A DNA stretch of 64,000 bases from Guadua angustifolia (Eukaryota > Streptophyta > Magnoliopsida > Poales > Poaceae): positions 6,758,001 to 6,822,000 of the forward strand of contig CM070511.1 in assembly GCA_036346375.1 (NCBI GenBank), given 5' to 3'. Position numbers and translations under genes: made by a program. Below the pieces are notes generated by a model. The model was not told the DNA's origin, ran no database searches, and was given only the letters and a program-made list of their open reading frames with translations. Positions 58,851 through 64,000 of this stretch are shown in pieces. Each line of letters opens with the position of its first letter. Position 1 is the first letter of the stretch.

Positions 58851-59059
58851 CCGACCAAGCGTGTGCAGTCATGCAGGTGTTACCTAGCGCTGCCTGCCTT
58901 ACAGCTGGTAAAAATAAAGGGGAAAAAAAGGCTTTTTCTTTCCCTCCTGCACGGCTGCACGCACTGCCGCATGCAACGAAAAATGCTCAATCGATTCGAG
59001 TGAGAGCGACTTTCTGCGGCACCACAATCTCTGCTTCCCTGACAATTGTCAATCGCCGG

Positions 59060-59094
<35 letters not shown>

Positions 59095-61190
59095 TGTACT
59101 TAACGACATGCATGGCAGGCTTATCAACTCGTTTCTCACTCCATGTTTCACGATCCAAAGCTCCTGCTCACTGCTCCTCGTTGCAATCCAAATACAAAAA
59201 TATAAACGCAGCAATTTCTGCAGACTTGGTTCAAAGTCGACGTTGTGTAGTAACTTGTTTTGATCCGCAAATATTCTTTTACTAGAGGCAACGTTATTCA
59301 CCAATTGCTCTTGTAGATTGATTACTGGTAAAGGTGTCGAGTACCTGATCTGATTACCGAGTAAGGCAATACTATATATGAAATAGGTATTTTGATCTGT
59401 ATATTTAGGGAGATAAAATGATACCTAAATTAGACTGCAGTAATAATGTAGGTTTAATCGACTTATAATATAACCTGATTAATTAGCACCACCATCTACC
59501 ACAACCTAGCTAGTTAATTAGTTCTTCTCAAATGAAAGAGCATGCGATACGTTGTACGCAACACAACCTCAGCAAGATCGACTGAAGATCGATATATAGA
59601 ACTAATTAATCAAAGTTCACAAGGTACATATAAGTGTTGAATCTGTTAGTGCTTTCTTCATCAGGATTGGTCATGGGAGATGCATATGGTTGTTACTCGT
59701 TACTTGGAAGGAACCAATAATCCAGCCAAAAGAAAAAAATTATGCCACTGCTCGGTCACCAATGCAGTCAAAAACAATCTTCAAGACAAAGTTTGGTGAA
59801 TTTGTTGGTTCAAAGGGGTACCATACCACCTCGAATTGAGTGACCGCCTCACTGGCCAGCAGCTGCAGGTCTGCCCGGCCCTTAATAAAGCTGTGTAAGA
59901 GACTGAGCAACAGTATTAAACAATACAGCTTTCCTCACAAATGCCATTGTCCCCTAATTATGAATATATATTCTGAAATTTTCTTTCAACCTCCTGCCAA
60001 GATTAGGGGAAATGTTGCTATACATGCAGTAAAGTTTGATGACACACATGTAAGTAATTTCATCGACAACATTGGTGAAATGTCAGTATTTTTCTTCTTA
60101 ATCAGGGGATGAAATGTTAATATCCGTTTCATCACCTTTACTGGTCAATGATTCTGCCAAATTAACTTACGACAGAGTAAACTTAAAACACGATCCACAT
60201 TTTGATACGAATACATGAATACATTTCTCGGTTGTAAAATAAGTAGACAAATGCGAAGTAGCTCTTGAAAGAAATGGGCAAGGAATGGCAATTGGAAGTT
60301 TATACTGCTGTGGTCTCAAGTATCTTAACTGAAAGCCTGAACCAAGGATGGCTTGCTTGCATCAACAGCAGGGTCAGCCAGGGTGCGGTCCTTGCAAGGA
60401 GCACACACACTGCCTGCACTAGCTGGCAAAGGGATTGCAGTAGTAGTCTGAAGATTTCAAGCCTGCAAGGACCTCACCTGCTGCACAGAGACAAGGGAGC
60501 AAACAGAAATACACAGAGATAGCTAGCCCTTGCCAAGCCATTCATTCATCACATACACCCCACTGTCACATACTGTACGCACATAGTATGCAGCCTCTGA
60601 CATGGTCAAAGAATCATTGGGCTTGCTAGCTCTTTGTTTTCTTCCCCCTTTTATCTGCAGTAGCACCTGTGAATGAACTGTCTCTTGTATGTAGCTATGT
60701 AGTAGTTCTTGAAAGCTGCCTAGATGGGAATAGCCGCCAGGTAACTCATGGTGTGTGTCCTGTGACTTTTACGGATGGTGCAGGCGTTTGATTGGGTATA
60801 ATTTCCCTTTTCTTTGCTTGGTCGGTTGGAAAGGCTTACTTGTGGTATCTGTCCTGGGCCATTTATGTTTTTCTTGTTAGAAATTACCCCGTGAGAGGGT
60901 AATTTCCTTTTAAATATGATTAGTACTATATTGTCTAACCAAGTGAAAAGAAATCAATTTATAAGGTAGAGCCTTTGTCGCTCTATGAATAATGTGACAT
61001 ATGGTATGAAGATGGCATAGGGTGGACTTTGGCTAAACATGCAAGCATATGTATTCATGTATTTTCACGTGACTTGTGACTGTGCCCGCCATAGAGTGTC
61101 TCCTGGCACATTATTCCATATTTTATTTTGCTGAATCATGCAATTATCGCTCTATTCGTTCTGTTTAAATGAGATTTAAATATCTATTTC
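58851..61190. other. No confident gene; scattered simple repeats
   Basis: A (TC)n(AC)n tract lies at about 59,059-59,092. Frames at 58,838-59,263 run through it and are probably chance. The 85-codon frame at 60,265-60,522 has no family I recognise. I see no splice-joined gene model with recognisable domains. Confidence 0.4.
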
Positions 61191-61330
61191 AATTCGATTT
61201 AATTGATATAATGATATCAGTAACTAGTGAGTAATTGATACATTTAATTGACATCATGTTGTCAGTTACTAGTGAGTAATTGCTACATTTAATCGATACG
61301 ATATCATCAGTCACTAGTGACTATCACTCG
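61191..61330. repeat. 45-bp tandem repeat, three copies
   Basis: CAGTAACTAGTGAG, CAGTTACTAGTGAG and CAGTCACTAGTGAC occur at 61,218, 61,263 and 61,308, exactly 45 bases apart. Each is preceded by a TTAATTGAYA-like part and centred on the ACTAGT palindrome. Confidence 0.8.
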
Positions 61331-62054
61331 TCTACATAAGGGTCAAGAGACGTCTAGGCCAAAAAAGACACTGAATTCATGCTCCATTCTTCATTCTCAT
61401 CTCTGGATTGTTGTACTGTGGTGTTGAGCAACTAAACGCCGGTCTTTATTCTCGGCGTGCACCAAAAATGAGGATGAGCAGTATATTCGAGCCGTTGCCA
61501 CAGAGATCACCTGCATAGGGCGACAATAAGGTTTCTAAGCAGCACATCCACGTGACCGCATCGCTCTTTCCTTGACATCAACTACTTTCATGACCTTGTC
61601 TGCACTGCTTCTTATTCTTTATCAATCCCAACTGTAAGTCATTCGTGTGGTCAATCGGCTCTGTTATTTCAATTTTTGAGCATATTCAGAAATATAATGT
61701 GTTGCGTATTGATTTATGTATCTTTAGTCTTTTGTTATATTTGCGTCAAAATAAAATCTAGAATAAAAATATTGCGCATATTTCCAACAGTTCTATTGTT
61801 TTTTAAGGGTAGAATAAGATAATTTAAAGGTAACCTGCTTGTCTTAGTGACACCACAAGTGTCTGTAATATGTTGAGAAAAATTGCTATAGCTTGTGAGG
61901 AGAAAAACTTGAATGTGTTGAGGACCAAGAAGATTGTGAGCCATCCCAGAAGAACAACAAGAAGAAGAATGTGAGTGTTGCGAGATTTTTAGATAAATTT
62001 AATGCTGAATAAGTATTGGGCAAATGGACGGGATTTTGGTAAAATTAGGATGAG

Positions 62055-62270
62055 GTATTTCTTTTTTCTTTTTTTTTTTTTTTTGAGAGGAAGCCGAGAG
62101 CTTTTCATCAATGTTGTATAGCAACAGGCAATAGCCAACGGAATATCCTAGAGAAGACAGGTTGCAAGAAACAACGGGCAAGACACTTGAGAAACGGCTG
62201 ACTCAGAACCATCAAGAAGCGTGCAGATTTCGTGCAGCCATGCTGATCAATTTGCATTGTTGGCCTACAA
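62055..62270 (-). mobile_element. Probable LINE 3' end (5' truncated)
   Basis: A T run at about 62,062-62,082 on the plus strand corresponds to a poly(A) tail on the minus strand. It follows TTGATGAAAAGCTCTCGGCT, a wording typical of grass LINE 3' ends. No reverse transcriptase is seen to the right, so it would be strongly 5' truncated. A retroposed transcript is an alternative. Confidence 0.4.
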
Positions 62271-62680
62271 CCGACGTTGTCCATGTTTTCAATAACGGCA
62301 TCTATTTTGTGCTAATTGATCGATATAGTCATGTTCTCGTAGAATTCATAGACATCTTTTACATATGTAGTTGCTATAACCTTTTCCCGCAATGTCAAAA
62401 TTTTACATACATAGAGGGCGCCCAACGCGTTGACGGCGCTGCTCATTCAACGCTGCGTGAGGTCAGTCCGATATTTTTGCTATACGCCGCTCATCAAGGG
62501 AACAACGCACGCGGCTCTACTCGCTGAATCGGCTGGCTCCACGCGTAGCTTGCGTCCGCGGCATTTAGTCCCGCTGAGGCCGAACGTTATCGCGAGCCGG
62601 CGCTAGCGTGGACGGAAGTTATCGCAAGCGTTGCGCTCCTTAGGTTTTCCCGTGTCGCTGAAAATATATGTATATACATA

Positions 62681-62724
<44 letters not shown>

Positions 62725-62929
62725 ACTTGTATTTTTTTTCATCCAGTGTCTGTTAGTTTCAGTGCTGGGTGTTTCATTTTTCAGCACCAATTGAGAACAT
62801 AATTTAGATGCTGTTGCCGATACATTTTCAAAAAACAGAAATAAGGCTCGTGTTGATGTGGACAAGCCATCAAATTCATAACATATATGTGTATATATAT
62901 ATACATATATACATATATGTATAATGCCT
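62271..62929. other. No gene; AT microsatellites
   Basis: GTGTGTGTGTATATATATAT-type simple repeats lie at about 62,677-62,722 and TATATATACATATAT at 62,885-62,922. A GC-rich patch at 62,400-62,640 shows no gene motif. Confidence 0.5.
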
Positions 62930-64000
62930 TTCCTAAAGCCTGAAAGATTGCCGGCCTGAGGACCATTTGAGCTGAGTCGGCGGCTCGGCTCAAAATTTTT
63001 TTTCGCGATTTGGTCCTTTTGTAAATTACTTAATAGGTCCTTCGTGATTTTTGTGAGAGGAAGATTTTTCCTCTAAATTGCTTGGGTCCTCGTGCGCCAT
63101 TTTACAAAAAACCTCCGTTAAATTCAAATCGTGAACAAGTCCTTTTCTAATTTTTAGGATAGCGACAGTCCAAAAACGTAATATTCGTGTCCTTGCTTTA
63201 CGCCTAGGTCCTTTCTCCGCTTTTTCTCGAAAAAATGTTTTTGTCACGTAATATATGTGCAGCTCTATCTCTAGACTTTTTCTCACCTCGATTTCCCATC
63301 TCGATCTCTAATATTTTTTAAACCATGTATTATTACTCCACTAACGCTCGGTCTCGATATTTTTAAAACATGTATTATTACTCCGTGAACGCGTAGAGTG
63401 TTAAGCTCGATAAAAGAAGGTTGTCATCTCTAATAATTTTTCACCATTTTCCCTCTAGACTTTTTTTCCGCCGCGGTTTTCCAGCTCGGCCTCCAATATT
63501 TTCCAAATAATTCGTCGAAAGAGATATTTCTACAATTCTATCTCTCTATTTTTTCCCATTTCGACGATTTAAAAAATAAAACGCCGCCGAGGGAAAAAAA
63601 ATTTCTACGGAAAAACGATACGCGCGGCGTGTTACGTCGCGAGTTTTTAATATTTTTGAAAACATGTATTATTACTCGGCGAACGCGTAGAGTATTAAAC
63701 TCGACAAAAGGAAGGTTGACATCTCTAATAATTTTTCACCCTTTTCCCTCTAAACTTTTTCCCCGCCGCAGTTTTCCAACTCGGTCTTCAATATTTTCCA
63801 AATAATTTATCGAAAGAGATATTTCTACAACTCTATCTCTCTATTTTTTCCCCGTTTCGCTCATTATTTCGACGATTTAAAAAATTAAACGCCGCCAAAA
63901 AAAAAAAATTCTTCGAAAAAACGACACGTCCCTAGTATATATATATTTTCACGACACGGAAACTCGAGGAGCGCAACGCTATGATAGCTTCATTCGCGCT
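62930..64000. repeat. Unclassified dispersed repeat, copy B, with internal 294-bp tandem
   Basis: It is homologous in order to 58,395-58,850. From 63,365 a unit starting AAAACATGTATTATTACTC is repeated at 63,659, a period of 294 bases, and a partial earlier copy begins near 63,314. The second unit runs to about 63,930. The element continues toward or past the window edge. Confidence 0.6.

Noticed and set aside
58838..59263. 141-codon frame on the plus strand
   Set aside because: It translates a (TC)n(AC)n tract (the SLSLSHTHTH part) and has no domain; likely chance.
60265..60522. 85-codon frame, possible small host gene
   Set aside because: No recognisable domain or homologue, and no promoter or intron evidence beyond a random frame.
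62162..62527. 121-codon frame on the plus strand
   Set aside because: It overlaps the probable LINE tail in the opposite sense and has no recognisable family.

Overview
The window looks like nuclear DNA of a grass (Poaceae, or at least a monocot). It is a dense stack of nested transposable elements: Ty3/gypsy chromovirus elements with 3-kb LTRs starting TGTAACACC, Ty1/copia elements, TGTCGGC-type LTRs, and CACTA (En/Spm) DNA transposons. I found no intact host gene, rRNA, functional tRNA or CRISPR. Nearly every coding region is an interrupted transposon gene. The species is an inference and cannot be fixed from sequence alone.

Layout. 1-3.2 kb: degenerate repeat DNA and a 44-bp tandem array. 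3.8-5.32 kb: one end of a CACTA element. 6.2-6.8 kb: a GGGCCGG-type hAT-like remnant and CT-rich DNA. 7.4-17.64 kb: a head-to-tail duplication of about 5.1 kb carrying the 5' part of a copia element (LTR, primer site, gag, protease, part of integrase), with an older TGTCGGC LTR-like insertion in both copies. The copia element continues from the second copy to its reverse transcriptase, RNase H, polypurine tract and a truncated 3' LTR at 24.44 kb. It is split at 18,360-22,881 by a solo gypsy LTR (duplicated target GAATG), which itself holds a 659-bp CACTA element (duplicated target CAA). 25,127-45,835: a 20.7-kb LTR-internal-LTR-internal-LTR gypsy array flanked by the target duplication GGCCC. 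45.8-48.7 kb: more LTR remnants. 48.7-51.5 kb: the 3' end of a Sirevirus-like copia element on the minus strand, cut by a 100-N gap. 52.28-57.47 kb: a CACTA element with a decayed minus-strand TNP2-type transposase. 57.5-64 kb: AT-rich repeat DNA with short tandem arrays, a probable LINE tail and two copies of one unclassified repeat.

The gypsy internal regions each carry, in order, a tRNA-Met-type primer site, an extra acidic ORF before gag (orf0), gag with a CCHC knuckle, protease, reverse transcriptase, RNase H, integrase and a chromodomain-like tail, then a polypurine tract. The copia element has the Ty1 order (gag, protease, integrase, reverse transcriptase, RNase H). None of these genes is open as written. 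Part of the damage may be consensus error, because differences between near-identical copies pile up at CTG/CAG/CCG trinucleotides.

The observations I rank highest are the mosaic middle LTR of the gypsy array, a possible small spliced acidic ORF inside gypsy LTRs conserved between two diverged LTR families, the copia tandem duplication, and a foldback conserved in two CACTA copies.
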